Shown here one piece after another: positions 10,953 to 23,421 of a DNA stretch of 64,000 nucleotides (position 1 is the stretch's first letter; every line of letters begins with the position of its first letter). A program made the translations under genes and the position numbers. The DNA comes from Adenanthera pavonina (lineage: Eukaryota > Streptophyta > Magnoliopsida > Fabales > Fabaceae). The notes beneath the pieces are model-generated. The model made no database searches. It had not been told where the DNA came from and worked only from the letters and a program-made list of their open reading frames with translations. The stretch covers positions 29,858,001 to 29,922,000 of the forward strand of contig JAIVEN010000022.1 of the NCBI GenBank assembly GCA_026686845.1, read 5' to 3'.

Positions 10953-13261
10953 TGAATTTTACTGGACATTAAATAATGTAAAATAATAAAATAGAAGATA
11001 TCTAAAAATGTGTCTAGAATTATAAAAAATGAAGAGACACAAAAAAAGACGGAAAAGGGTAAAAAGTCAATTTTCTAAGTTAGAAGAAAAATGAAAAAAT
11101 TATATTTTAGTCCCAAGAAATAAGAATTCTTTATAAATAGTCCTTAGAATAAGGAATCTAGTGCAATTTAATCCTTAGGTAAAATTACAAGAAATGACTT
11201 GAAAGTTCAAAAAATATAAATTTGTCACATCAATGGCATTTTTGTAAATATTAAAAATAATAATTAAAATGAAGCTTTTGACAAGCCTAGCTTAATGGAA
11301 ACATGTTAGATCAATATTATTTTATATTAGGAATTAAATTTCTAAAGTTTCATTTAACTGAATAAAGGTTATTTTAAATTGCAGAAAGGGCAGTGCAGTA
11401 TCTAGGATAGTAGATGGACCTTACTCAAATAAATTTTGGGACAAAAAAGTATTTAAGGCCAAAAGTAATTTTTGGATAATCATATACCAATTTAATGATA
11501 ATTACGGTAAAAGTATTTAATCAATACAGACAAATTTTATCAGTAAAGGTTATAATGATTTATTAAAATTGTTGAAATAATTTTTGCCCAAAAATACTCC
11601 CAAGTGGTTTGACATGAGCAGATTAGGACATGAGGGGAATTAGTTAAAAAGATTTATTAAAAAGTAACCAAACTTAGTTAATAAACTGAAGTTATTATTC
11701 ACTCATTTCATCTCTCTCTTCCAAGCCATGGGTTAAGAGCATAAGAACACATTCTCTTCTTCATTTTGCCCTTACTCTCCAGCAGCCCAAGAGAGAGGAA
11801 GAGCACAAAAACTTGGAGAGGAAAAGAGATGCTTGTAGGTAAAGATTGAAGACTAAGTTGTCAAAGTGAGTTTTTATGACTTTAACTTGTATTCTCTTAA
11901 GATTTGAGCTAGTTTCCATAGAGTATTTTCTTCTTTTCTCTCACTTTAAGATTTACCCATGGTAATCCTAGAGAGAGAAAGTTAAACTATAGGAAAATAA
12001 AACCATGGAAAAGTTTGGAAATGTCTTAAGAAGTAAGAATGTACAAGTTATTTAAGGTTTCATGAAGTAAATATTTTTCTACAATTTCATGAAATTTTTT
12101 GTCATTTTGGGTTTGAGCTAGGATGAGAATTTCAAACTTTTGACCTCAAAAATGGATTTCTTGGATCCAAAATATGTTAGAACAAATGTGTTGTACAAAG
12201 ATAAGCAAAAGGAATGCAAAATGGAATTTTTGAGTTAGTAAACTTACTTTATGAATGAGATCATACAATTAGTAGTTTATGGCCTTGTTTTGTGATGCTA
12301 TTGTATTATTGGCTGGCTATTTGAAGGGTATCTATTTTATAAAGTGTTACCATACCAATTTTTTTATGAAATATAATGGCATTATTGTTCTATTGATTTT
12401 TAATGATAATTTTATGAATTGATGATGATAATGTATGCATATTTGGGTATAACTACTAAGATTATTTAAATCTCATTTGTCTTCAAGTGTCAATTCATTT
12501 TAGGTCCAATTCATAGCAAGATTGCCCAAGAAATGAAAGGCAAAGAAAGACAAGCTAATTCTCAAGATCTTGATGCTTATAATGGTCTCATTTTATGAAA
12601 TATTATGTAAAATCATATGGCAAATGTTGGCTTTGTGTCTACATGCCAATATGTTCCCTTAGGTTATATGTAATGTATAACAAAGTATGAGGCTAAGATA
12701 TGACTAGTTGAAGTAGGTATGATTACTATTTTGGCAAGTTTGAGGATGTAAATAGTCAATATGACCCTAGTATGGAAATTCGAGTACTATTTAGACATTT
12801 GTATGTTTAATATATTAGTATTTTATATGGTTGGAAACTAGACAGGAAAAATTTGTCATAGACAAAAAGATCACTCAATTTAGAGTTAAGTACCAATTGT
12901 TATAATTTTTCAAAATAAGGGTCAAAATCACGATTTTCAGGAAAATGACCATTTCTATAGTAACATTTGGAAATTTAACTATACAAATTGGCCTAATGAT
13001 TGTTCTATTTATTATTTCTTTCATGTAGAGAATTGGTTTGCCTATTTTTAGATACTTGAATCACCTCAAGACAATTTTTGTAGAAATAGTTATGAATTTT
13101 AAAAATTTGCTAGGTAAAATGAATTTGACTACACGAACAGTGCCTACAATAAGTGAAAATTTTGTTTTTAATTTATTTTGATTCAAGCGTCTAAAATATG
13201 ATAAAAGGACTCTATAATGATCTAATGCATGGGAAAATGAGTCTAGGACTATGGTGTTACA
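10953..13261. mobile_element. Solo-LTR-like insertion, probably Ty3/gypsy
   Basis: This 2309-bp block splits the ~70-bp tandem array. It starts TG and ends GGTGTTACA, an end common in long plant gypsy LTRs. It is flanked by TATTC (10948-10952) and CATTC (13262-13266), a near-perfect 5-bp target duplication. It has no coding frame, as expected of an LTR left by recombination between two LTRs. No second LTR or internal region is visible, and the family assignment is an inference from the ends and size. Confidence 0.5.
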
Positions 13262-13620
13262 CATTCAACCCTATCATTGATAGTGAATTAAATTATTTAA
13301 TTCCTTTGACCTATAATTTATAATAAGTTCATTAGTTAAATGCATGACCTGTGGTAGATTAAATTATTGAACTCATTCAACATATAATTTATAATTTTTT
13401 GACTTGTTCAACCCATGACCCGTGGTGAATTAAATTTTCGACCTGTAATTTATAATAGGTTTTATTTGTTATTTTGTACAATTAGTTAACCTATAATCGG
13501 TCAACTCATTCAACCCGTGACCTGTAATGAATTAAATTATTTAATTCATTCAACCCACAATTTATAATAGGTTCATCAATTAAATTAATATATTAACCCT
13601 TTCAACCATTATGAAGACCC
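13262..13620. repeat. Tandem array of ~70-bp units, right part
   Basis: About four more units of the array at 10710, with the shared GTGACCTGTRRTGRATTAAA and ATTTATAATAGGTT blocks. The TTAGTTAACC and CATTCAACCC pieces recur. Confidence 0.65.
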
Positions 13621-13792
13621 TATTCTTAACCATTTTGTAGGCTACAAAGACATTTTATAACCATTAATATTTGAATAAAATATTAATTTATTTTTTGACC
13701 CTTAATATTTAAATTGTTTAATTTGATTGTTGGTGAAGGTTGAAATTATTTAGGACAGCTTTGGGAGTGGTTTCTTTAAGGATGCATGGAAC

Positions 13793-14683
13793 ATGGTGAG
13801 AAAAGATGTAATTGATGTTGTACAAGAATTCTTTAGAAATGACAAAATACTTACTCAAATCAATGCAACTACTCTTAGGCTGGTTCCTAAGGTTGAAAAT
13901 CCCAGATTGGCAAGTGAATACAAACCTATAGCTTGTTGCAATATAGTATACGAACACATCTCTAAGCTTCTGAGCTCTAGACTAATGGTTGTCCTCCCTA
14001 ACTTAGTTGGTGAGAATCAAGGTACGTTTATTAAAGGTAGAACTATTATTCACAACATTATGATTACTCAAGAACTCCTATGTTTAGATAAGAGGAAAAA
14101 TGTGTCCCCTAGATGCTTAATGAAGGTTGATTTGAGGAAAGCCTATGACATGGTTGAATGGGACTTTATCCTGGAACTGTTATCAGGACTATGCTTCCCT
14201 CTAAAATTCATTGAATGGATTTCTAGCTCCATAACAACCATGAGCTTCTTAGTGGCTTTAAATGGTGAAGTTCATGGCTACTTTCAGGATGCGAGTGGAC
14301 TTAGGCAAGTTGACCATATCTCACCTCTTCTTTTTATACTTGCCATGGAGTACCTAACAAGAATCCTTAAAGTGAATGCTAAACACCCTGATTTCAAATA
14401 CCATTCCTTATGCAAAAAGTTTGAATTGATTAATCTTTGCTTTGCCAATAATCTTCTTATGTTTTGTAAAGCCACTGCTAAATCTGTTGGAATTGTAATG
14501 AAGGGCTTTAGAAAGTTCTCAGAATCCATTGGCCTTAATGCAAACCCAAGTAAGTCTAGTATCTTCATCAATGGGGCCAAGGAGGATGTTAAAGAGCAAA
14601 TTATAAACTTGATAGGATTCTCTTTAAGGGGTTTTTCCTATGAAATTTTTGGGCATGCCCCTCTTACCCACCACATGGAGTAA
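13793..14683 (+). pseudogene. LINE reverse transcriptase fragment, active site lost
   Basis: A 296-residue frame matching the reverse transcriptase of plant L1-type LINEs, which copies element RNA into DNA at the nick. The conserved block KVDLRKAYD is intact (residues 111-119). The turn that is usually GLRQGDPLSP reads GLRQVDHISP. The catalytic box, normally FADD, reads FANN (residues 217-220), so both catalytic aspartates are asparagine. An enzyme with that change should be inactive. The frame extends upstream of the ATG to 13754 in frame, so the ATG is not a true start. It is an old copy, not a host gene. Confidence 0.88.
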
Positions 14684-15368
14684 AGCATATTGTCATTTTT
14701 TGATTGATAAGATCACTTCAAGAATTTGCAGCTGGGCAACTATACATCTTTCTTTTGTAGGTAGATGTCAGCTTATTAACTCTATTTTGTTCTCAATGCA
14801 AATTTACTAGGCTAACATTTCTATCCTCCCTAAAAGCATTACCAAAGAAGTTGAAGCTATTTGTAGAGCTTTTCTGTGGGGCCAGAAAGAAAATGGTAGA
14901 ACATGACACATGTTAATTTGGAAAAAGTTTTCCTTCCTTAAAAACACAGAGGAGTAGGCATAAAAAAAAGTGATGTGTGGAATGAGGCAGCTATAGCCAA
15001 GCAGATTTGGGACATGGCTTCCAAACCAGATAAACTTTGGGTGAAGTGGATTGATGGGGTGTATCTAAAGGAAGTGGATTTCTAGAACTACATTTTCCCT
15101 CTAGATGCTGGTTGGTATTGGAAAAAAACTTAACAAGGTGAAAATTAAACTTGCTCATGGTTATGAAAATGGGTAACAGGCTGCTTCAAACACAGGTATG
15201 CACACTATTAGCAGCAGTTGCCAATGGCTTCGAGGGGAGCATGATAGATTTAGGTATGATAAAATTGGCTAGTCTAGATATAATGTCCTAAAACATGCTT
15301 TTATAAGGTGGCTGACTCTCCAGAAAAGACTAATAACTGAGACTAGACTTCATGACAATCATTTCCCT

Positions 15369-15608
15369 TTGGTTGGCTTGAAATGTGTCCTTTGTAGCAA
15401 TAATGACAAATTTATAGAACATTTATATTTTCAGTACCTATTGCTAATGGATATATATGCTTTGCTGGGAGTGTCTTGTGTTCCCAAGCAATTTAATAGA
15501 TGGAGAGGTTGGTTAGCTATACAGTTTAGAAAATACTCGTGCATCAAAAACATGTTAATTGTAGGATTTGCAGCTATTATGTATTATGTATGGAGGGAAT
15601 GGAAATGA
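15369..15608 (+). pseudogene. LINE C-terminal zinc-binding region remnant
   Basis: A 79-residue frame with a Cys-x2-Cys pair (residues 6 and 9) followed by a His and aromatic/Trp positions, in the layout of the zf-RVT domain found at the C-terminus of plant LINE polyproteins. The frame opens and closes without context of its own and belongs to the dead LINE. Called from layout rather than from close identity. Confidence 0.55.
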
Positions 15609-15692
15609 ACAATCCAGTGTCCAAATTGTGTTGAGAGCTATTAAGCTAGAACTCAGAGTTAGGTGTAGTAGTTGTGTAGGGTTCAAATTGTT

Positions 15693-17878
15693 AGGTTGAC
15701 TGGTCACCCAAGAGGGGGGTGAATTAGGTGATGAAAGATTTTTGCTCTTTTGGATCACAACCCAATTTCACTATGAGTGCAGTAAAACAGGGATAAACAG
15801 AGATGGTTGTGTGCAGCAGCTAAGTAGAGAAGATGAAAAATAATACACAATGATTTATACTGGTTCAGTCCAACCACTTGGCCTACATCCAATCCCCAAG
15901 CCACCACTTGAGATTTTTCACTATATCCCACACAGGTTTGATCCGGGCACCTGTGAAGTCTCAGTACATTCTCACAAGTTTCAGTAGGCACTTGTAAAGC
16001 CACTCTCCTCACACCCTTACAAGATGTGTAAATCCCTTAGTGTTTCCCCACACTAAGATTCTACCTAGAAAATGTAGAAAGAAATGTTTACAGAATGAAA
16101 ACTCTCTTGAGGAGATAATACATTCAAAGTTCACTCTATTGAGGTGGGTTTTTCAAACTATGCTGAGATAGAAAGATTTTACAAGTTGTAGCAGCATTTT
16201 CGCATAAACTCTCTTTTGATTGTTACCCATAAGTTCAAATGATGTTATATTTATAGTTTTATAGTGTAATTAGACGTTAGACACAAGATTTAGCCGTTAG
16301 AGACGTTACCCAACGGTTTACTCTGCAAAACTACCAGTTTACCAACCTCATTTAATGTTTCTGACATTTTGAAATTCGAATTTTGGATGTCAACAGACGA
16401 ATTTTGAAGGAACCGAAGGTTAAAGCTTCTAACATTGAAATACCGAAGTCCATCTGTTCATGAAGTGAAATTCGAATTTTGAAACTTAGAAAATGTTTCC
16501 ATGTTGTGACATACGAATTTTCAAGAAGAAAGTTTTTCTGTTAAGTGTGAACAGTATTTTCAATTTGCTACAGTACCCTCAAAATTTGAATTTTGGAACC
16601 CCAAAATTCATCTGTCAGTGAGTAACTCAATATGGCACAAGTTCTTCCTTTCAAAATTCGAATTTTGGATGTGGAAATTCGTCTGTTAATTGTTCTAGAA
16701 GTATTTTTCACATTCTGGAGTTGCGAAATTCGAATTTTAAATGTGGAAATTCATCTGTTGGCTATTCCAGAAGTATTTCTGTGTTTCTGGATATTCAAAA
16801 TTTGAATTTTCAAAGCTAAAATTCGTCTGTTAGCTTTTCTGGAAGTATTTTCATATTCTGGTGTTGCGAAATTCGAATTTTGAAAGTGAAAATTTGTCTG
16901 TTGTACCTGAAGTTCGAATTTTGGAAGCCAAAATTCATCTGTCAGTGGCAAGCTCAATTTTTCACGAAGGTTCTCTTCGAAATTCGAATTTCGGTGTCCC
17001 AAAATTCATCTATCGCAATGGAACCTACGTAACTTCGAATTTTGCACTGTAGACAATTTTGCAGAAGCCATAACTCTCTCATTTTAACTCCAAATTAAGT
17101 AAATGACCTATGGTTAGAAAGCTCTCAATGTCTACTTTCAAATGAAAGAAGTTTTAATTCAAAAAAAAAAACTTATTTTGTGAGATATGATCAAAATAGT
17201 GATAAGAGATCAAAACTGAAAATTCATATCTCACTACTCAACTTTAAATAACCATAGCTTTTTCATATGACCTTCATTTTGAGTGAAATAACCTTCTTTG
17301 AAAAGTTTATTAAGTCTAGTTTCATATGAAATAAGTTTTACATCAAAGCTATATGTATTTTAAGAGATATATTAAAAACAATAATCAAAGGTCAAACTCT
17401 AGATTCTTGAAAACCAGATTTCACTAACTATGCTTGACTCGAAATTCGAATTTCAACACTTGAAATTCGTCTGTCAGAGGCAATATCTCTGGAACTTTAA
17501 ATTTTAGTCAGCAAAGTTCATATTTTCACAAAGTATATGAAGTTTAACTTCTCAAAATTCGTCTGTCATCAGAGTTTTTCAAATCTAACTTATGCTAACA
17601 TCATATTTACTTAATCTAACTCATTTAAAACATATGGTAACAAAATTAAGTGATTTTCAAAGATTAATCCCACCTCAAGACCTAAATGAAAATAAAATAT
17701 GCCTAGTGATTAGGTCTTCAAATGTTGAGTTCCACTTTCACTTGGGCATTTCCTTCTTGGCATGCTCCCTTCTGATCTTCCATTTTTGAAGCATCATTTT
17801 TCTTCTTTCTTGAGTGATGCGTGATATTGATTTTCATTTCTGTATTCCAATGCTCACTCTTCTTACTTTGATCAACCT
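15693..17878. mobile_element. Unclassified interspersed repeat, copy 1
   Basis: Starts near AGGTTGACTGGTCACCCAAG and ends near TTTGATCAACCT, a weak inverted match of the ends (AGGTTGA). It shares ordered blocks with 54481-55740: a TACTGGTTCAG/TTGGTTCGG block, an ACTTGAGATTTT block, a TAGCCGTTA block, a CATTTAATG block, and then an array of AAATTCGAATTT palindromes. It has no transposase or polymerase frame. I do not recognise the superfamily. Boundaries are estimated. Confidence 0.6.
16372..17560. repeat. Array of AAATTCGAATTT palindromes paired with AAATTCRTCTGT
   Basis: About eleven diverged units. Each has the 12-bp palindrome AAATTCGAATTT or a variant, followed about 7-12 bases later by AAAATTCGTCTGTYAG. 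Examples are at 16372, 16651, 16723, 16867 and 17442. Within a unit CGAATTT and the following AAATTCG can pair (for instance 16659-16665 with 16675-16681, 9-base loop). Confidence 0.8.
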
Positions 17879-18660
17879 ACATTTAATATATTACACTTAC
17901 AAACCAAGTAGTTAGTCTAGTTTATATATCCAACTTATGTTATTCATTATAAAAGTACAATGGATATATTTATACATAGCATGATATATATATTATAACC
18001 ATAATTAAATACATGTTAATATGTATTTTACTTCTTTAAGAAAAATTATGTATGTCAGATACATATAATGCATTTGTTCATTATTACTCTATATTTGTCA
18101 TAATCAAAACTTATATTATACTAAACCTTACACAAATATCAATTTGATGAGAAGGTTTTCCTGATTAAAGTTGGTGTTGTTACTAAATATGTTTTATTTA
18201 TAGGCTTTGTGTTTTGTATACATAGAAGTATAATTAAGGGAACCATTTCTAAAAGGTGGCTCTTAATTATACCTCTCTTGTTGTATATTTCCTTTTTGTA
18301 CTATGAAACTTACAAAGTTGTAAGCAACACTCCTTTCTTTGAAATCTTCTCATCAACAACAAATGGTAACATTGATATTCAAATACTTGATGTGAACTAC
18401 TTATTCTTCAAAATCATATAATTATCTTTGTGTACGTCTTTCATATGTCTTAACCATAAAGAAAGCATAATTTGGATTTAATTGATGAGTTGCCCACATA
18501 TAATTGATTCATCTTTTTTTTTTGGACCAACATATATAAATGTTTCACCAATTACCATTGAAATGCCATTATATAAATTGACATACATAATTATAATCTA
18601 TAAATCATAATTGGATTAATTGACTATTTCTCACCTCATTATAAGCAATTAATTGATGAA
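17879..18660. other. AT-rich spacer, nothing recognised
   Basis: No supported frame. A 70-residue open frame at 18209-18421 has no domain. Confidence 0.45.
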
Positions 18661-19033
18661 TGTTCTAAAACTATTAGAAGTATAAAGAACTCAGTAAAAG
18701 CCATAAAGAATTTCAGAGAAAAGAAATGGGGGGAGTATACTTCTTATTTACATAGATTTCATTTGTGTACAGTAGTTTATATTAAACCTCTATTTATAGG
18801 CCTTCAACTCTTGAAACTAACCCTAGGAGTTATAATTGCATAAATGAAAAATTAATCTGCATAATTATGCAATATATAATATTTGGAGGTTATATATATT
18901 AATCATATAAAAACTCCTAATAAGCCATTGATTTGGAGGTTTTAGAGCTTTAAGTGAGGAATTCCAATGGGCATGTAGGTTATGGAGGTTTGAAGGTTAT
19001 GAACATCCACATAATTTATACAATTTTATAACA
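18661..19033 (-). mobile_element. LTR of the Ty1/copia remnant
   Basis: Read on the - strand it begins TGTTAT and ends AGAACA, 373 bp, and carries a TATA box TATAAATAGAGG (about 18789-18800). The polypurine tract CTAAGGGAGAG abuts it at 19034-19044. Together these identify a 3' LTR of an element pointing left. A second LTR was not found. Confidence 0.7.
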
Positions 19034-20760
19034 CTCTCCCTTAGATGTCCATAACAAATATTATGCCTCGTTAAAACTTTACTAGAAAAAACCCAATGGG
19101 ATAAAAATCCGGTTAAGGAAAAAGAGTACACAACATTTAAATAACCATTAAAGTTGTCTCATTAAAAACCTTACCAGGAAAACACAGTGGGACAAAACAT
19201 TGGTTAAGAAAAAAATAGTACAGCATAATTTTTACTCCCCCTGATGAAAATATCATTTATTATTCTTAAGTCATTGTATCTTGATATTGTATATCACCTT
19301 GTCAAATAAGATCACAGTTATTAATGTCATTGGGATTACATTTTCCTTTTAGCCAAACTATGCATGATACCTTGTTTAAAAAAAAATTCTCTATACATAT
19401 CTTATAGATATGTCAAATCATGATATAGCTATATTTTCACATATAAATAATCTCTTTGATATCAAACAAGTATCTTACTTTTGTATATTCAATCAATTGC
19501 AATCCAAATTCACCTAAATAAAACACCCCTATACATTTGTCCCTCGGAGCTACCATAATATGTGTTTAACTTCATTCTAATATTTATTTGTTCAACAAGA
19601 ATTCAATCTTGTTGGCAAACTTATAATAAATGCATATTAGCAAGATATATAAATGCTTTCAAAGAATAAATATATGGCACTTCTGAACCAATATGTTCAT
19701 TATTCTCTTGACCATAAAATCATTTGAGCACTAATTAAATGTATTTAAAGAAAATCTATTTAAAATCTTATTAAATTCTTGATTTACAGGCCGAGTTAAA
19801 ACTTTATATTTTCAAAATCTTTCATATTAAATTCTTTATTCAAATAATTGATTAGTTTTGCAAACTCTTTCGGAGTTTTAATATATAACAAACTTTGATC
19901 CAAATCTATTTATAAAGATAGATAAATTGGACAACTTTTAATCTACAAATGGACTTTTTTTTTTTTGCAAATATATGATTTACCAACAAAATTTAAGATG
20001 GTTCTAGCATTTTTAATCCTTATGAAATTCTTATATTTATTTGACTATATAGAAAGCCATATAAAATTTTATATACTGCTAGGCTAATAAGATATACAAA
20101 AATTTTATCCACTACATGATAATGTCCACCAATGTTAGACTAGTGCGAAAACCCTCATAACTTTATATTTCTTGCTTTGTTTTCACATGTACACCCCTTA
20201 TAGGATATTAACTTTACACTTTGGGTGTTTGGACAACTGATCCAAAAACTTTTCATTTGAAATTCATATTGCCTCTTTTTTTTTTTATGTTGGCCAATTA
20301 TTTCATTTTTTTCTATATCCTGTGATAGATTTTCATACATGATCCTCATATGATCGTTTGATATTTCAAGATCAAGAAAATCATTATCGACAACTTTATC
20401 TAATCGGTTTCATATTTCTTATAATGACATAACTTATCAAGATATTTTCAATGTTTTCAGGTACCTAAACCTCTTCTGGAGTTTTATTATTAGTTATGTT
20501 TTAGATCTCTTCTAGAGTGTCTGCCTCCTCAACATGATCATCTTGATTATTTGCTCTTTTTTTTTTTTTGAAATATTTATCTATGGAACCGATTGATCTT
20601 ACATACTTTAGGTATGATGCATTTTTGTGTGTGCTGCTTGGACATTGATTGGAGCATTCTCAGCTGGAATATGAAATTTGATAATTTTCATCTAGGCCAG
20701 TGAATGCATCTAGCTCATTATTTGATGAACTCCTGGTTCATACTATATTTGCATGAGGAT
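18661..20760 (-). mobile_element. Ty1/copia retrotransposon remnant
   Basis: Includes the LTR and polypurine tract, the copia-type tail region at 19045-19235, and worn coding sequence. At about 20740-20340 the - strand keeps the linker between integrase and reverse transcriptase, with pieces reading like SSNNELDAF and VPENIE. At 20349-20155 it keeps the start of the reverse transcriptase domain, ending near a KARN..L stretch. All frames are broken by stops. The bulk of reverse transcriptase and RNase H is missing or unreadable. The family was recognised from these blocks, not from a search. Confidence 0.65.
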
Positions 20761-20946
20761 CATAATAAGATTGTGATAATGTATTTTATATCTTTTCTAT
20801 TCTAACTACTTATTATCTCCCCCTCAAGCTAGAAAAACAAATCATGCAGTATAAGTCTCCTATATCCATTTGTTTCCTTTAGAAGTATCCTTTTGTTTCA
20901 TTTTGAGACAAATAAGAAAAAGGAGAATCTTAACCAACATTTATTC

Positions 20947-22305
20947 TTAGCTTTCTTTAAATATCCATCTGTACACTGTGGTGATAAAATAAGTAAATAC
21001 ATCACATATTGTATTTAAGATAGAAAATTTCTGGTTTCTCACCAAAAGCCAATTGTAATTAGGAAAAACTATAATAACTTTTGGCTTAATGTATATCTTG
21101 TGGGTTGAACAGGAATGTTGACAAAGACATCTGCCATCTGTATTGGAGAGAATGCTAAGAATCTTTCCATCATCAGAGGAATCCAAGTGTGTATCTTGAC
21201 TGATCAGAAAACTAGTACTTTCATCCTAGAAATCCTGCTCTTCCAGAATTGATTCAAGATCATCATCATCATCAGATAAGGATAATGTCTTTTGAATCAT
21301 GCTAAGCATCTTGATGTCTCTTTTGGACTTGTGTGGAAATTTTTTTGCAAAATGTCTTTTCTGACCACAAATATAACACCTGCCAGACTTTTTTGAGGTT
21401 GAAGATCTACGTTTGAAAAACCTAAAAGGTTTTCATCGTCTTCCTAGATAAATTCTTTTCTTGTGAGAAACTTTGAAGAAATGGGACTTCTTCTTTGATG
21501 AACACGAACAAGCATTATCTTTGCACTTAAATTGCATATCCAGTCTCTTACAGACTTTGTACAAATGAGCCTTGTTTTTAAGAATATTGTTGATGAACTT
21601 CTGTTGCTCACAGAATCTATCTAGAGAGGCCAAACTTAATTGATAGATTTCTCTCAAAGAGATTTGTGACATATCTCTTTGAAGAGAATTAATAGCTTTC
21701 TGTAATTCCAGTTGAAGTTCATCAGGAAGAGAGGTAACGAAAACATGCCGAAGATTAACATCATTAGCTCCTCCCAGCATATAATACTTTTCAGACATTC
21801 TTTTAAAGTGCTTTTATAAATCGCCTCGTTCAAGAGAACAATGTTTCATCTCAAAATATTCGTGTCGAGCTCTTTTATGAATAATGCTAAAATCACCAAT
21901 GAACTCACGATGTAAAGCTCCCAAGAATGTTATAATATCATACTGAGTCCTTTGGAGTTTCTGATACTTACTTAAACTAGTAAATCATTCTGTAAGGTTA
22001 CCAGTCATTCGTGAAAGAAAATTACTCAAAACATCCTGAAGATTGGCTTCTGCCTCATTCATTTGGACATTGATCCATACACCAAATCCATGCATCTTTT
22101 CTCTCCATCTATGATGAGGAAGATCATCAAAAGTGAAATAAGGACCATTAAATGACTTATGATTATGCATATTTACTCCATGTATTGAGTCAACAGGATC
22201 TTCAATGATTGGAGTTGAAGATTCTTGTTGTTTTTCTGTTGGAGGGTTTGGAGTTACCATGAGAATGGGTGGAGCATGAGATGAAATTTTACCTTGTATA
22301 GCCAT
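20947..22305 (-). pseudogene. Endogenous pararetrovirus remnant: capsid part
   Basis: One - strand frame runs from an ATG at 22303-22305 to 20947, interrupted by at least four stop codons (including 21985-21987 and 21433-21435) but with no obvious frameshift. It has a Leu/Arg-rich helical capsid-like region, then a Lys/Ser-rich stretch, then a zinc knuckle near 21378-21335, then a Ser/Asp-rich acidic linker. That order fits the capsid of Caulimoviridae-type pararetroviruses integrated in plant genomes. The last knuckle position is Phe instead of Cys. It lies head-to-head with the polymerase part, so the copy is rearranged. It is not functional. A gypsy gag is the alternative, less likely given the downstream parts. 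Confidence 0.65.
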
Positions 22306-22319
22306 GATTCAACCACCTT

Positions 22320-23345
22320 ATGAGGAACACTTTCCTCCTCTTGAAAGGAGAATTAATGAAAGGAAGCCGAATGAAGAACAAAGCAGAATTCTGGCAATTA
22401 GGAATTCATCTTGATGGCAGGTATAACACTGCATTTTGCATTCCCAATGCTCAGTATCAATGGAAAGTAATGTCATTTGGGTTTAAACCTGCTTTTCTTT
22501 GTTTCAAAAGGCTATGATAAAAATATTTGAACCCATTCTTCATTCAGCCCTTGTTTATATTGATGATATCTTTCTGTACTCAGAAACAAAAGAAGCCCAT
22601 AAAGCCTTGTTAGCCCAATTTCAACAAATTACCCAAAAATATGGAATTATGCTATCCGCCACCAAAAGTCAAATAGGACTAGCCCAAATCCAATTCTTAG
22701 ACATGACCTTTTCTGAAGGTCACTTCCAACCTGGCCAGCACATTGCTCAACAATTGTTAGATTTTCCTGACAATAACTTAACTACCAAATAGATTTAGAG
22801 ATTCTTGGGTGTTATTGATTATATCCGAGATTTCATTCCACATGTCACAAAGTATACCAGCTAGCTATCAAAATTTTTGAAAAAGAACCCTCCATTATCT
22901 TCTGACAAGCAGACAGAAGCAGTAAAAAAGTTGAAACTTATTGCACAGCATCCACCACCTTTAAAGATTCCCGATAAAGGAAACCTTATCCTCCAAATAG
23001 ATGCTAGTGAAGACTTTTTGGGAGCTGTTCTTATCAAAGAAGACAATGGAAAATGATATTATTGTGCACATGCCAGTGGTCAATTCAAAGAAGCAGAAAA
23101 GCATTCTCATGCCATCTACAAAGAAATCCTTACGGTCAAAAGAGGCATTGAGAAATTCAGCTTTTATCTCAGTTTCAATCAATTCACAGTTGAGATGGAT
23201 AACACGTCTTTCCCAGCCATTCTGGACCAGAAAAAGAAAATACTTCCAAAAAAATAATTACTTCGCTGAAAAGATGGTTTTCCCGCTATAAATTCATAGT
23301 GAAGCATATCAAAGGAAAGCACAATGTGCTAGCAGATTGACTCTC
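22320..23345 (+). pseudogene. Endogenous pararetrovirus remnant: RT-RNase H
   Basis: Reverse transcriptase followed by RNase H of the pararetrovirus/gypsy lineage. The YIDD catalytic box is present at 22556-22567. The frame is broken: a shift near 22500, an in-frame stop at 22790-22792, a stop plus shift near 23054-23058, a stop at 23289-23291, and another near 23338. The upstream half of the reverse transcriptase and the protease are missing at the junction with the inverted capsid part (about 22306-22320). No integrase follows, which favours a Caulimoviridae origin over a gypsy element. The genus (florendovirus-like or petuvirus-like) cannot be fixed by reading. Confidence 0.75.
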
Positions 23346-23421
23346 AAGACCCATTTCGAAAAATACTATTATAGCCACTCTCAAAAAATCCTCGCCTCTC
23401 TTTATCTTTACAATCTCAGCC

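Larger units (their letters stand above)
13754..15692 (+). mobile_element. L1-type LINE, 5'-truncated and dead
   Basis: Non-LTR retrotransposon remnant. Only the reverse transcriptase half and a worn C-terminal part remain; the upstream endonuclease region is absent. Coding similarity starts just after an in-frame TAG at 13751. Beyond 14683 several frames carry LINE-like pieces broken by stops and shifts. The right edge coincides with the start of the palindrome-array repeat, which probably inserted here. Confidence 0.85.

Noticed and set aside
14284..14580. 98-codon - strand frame within the LINE
   Set aside because: It is the shadow of the reverse transcriptase frame and has no domain of its own.
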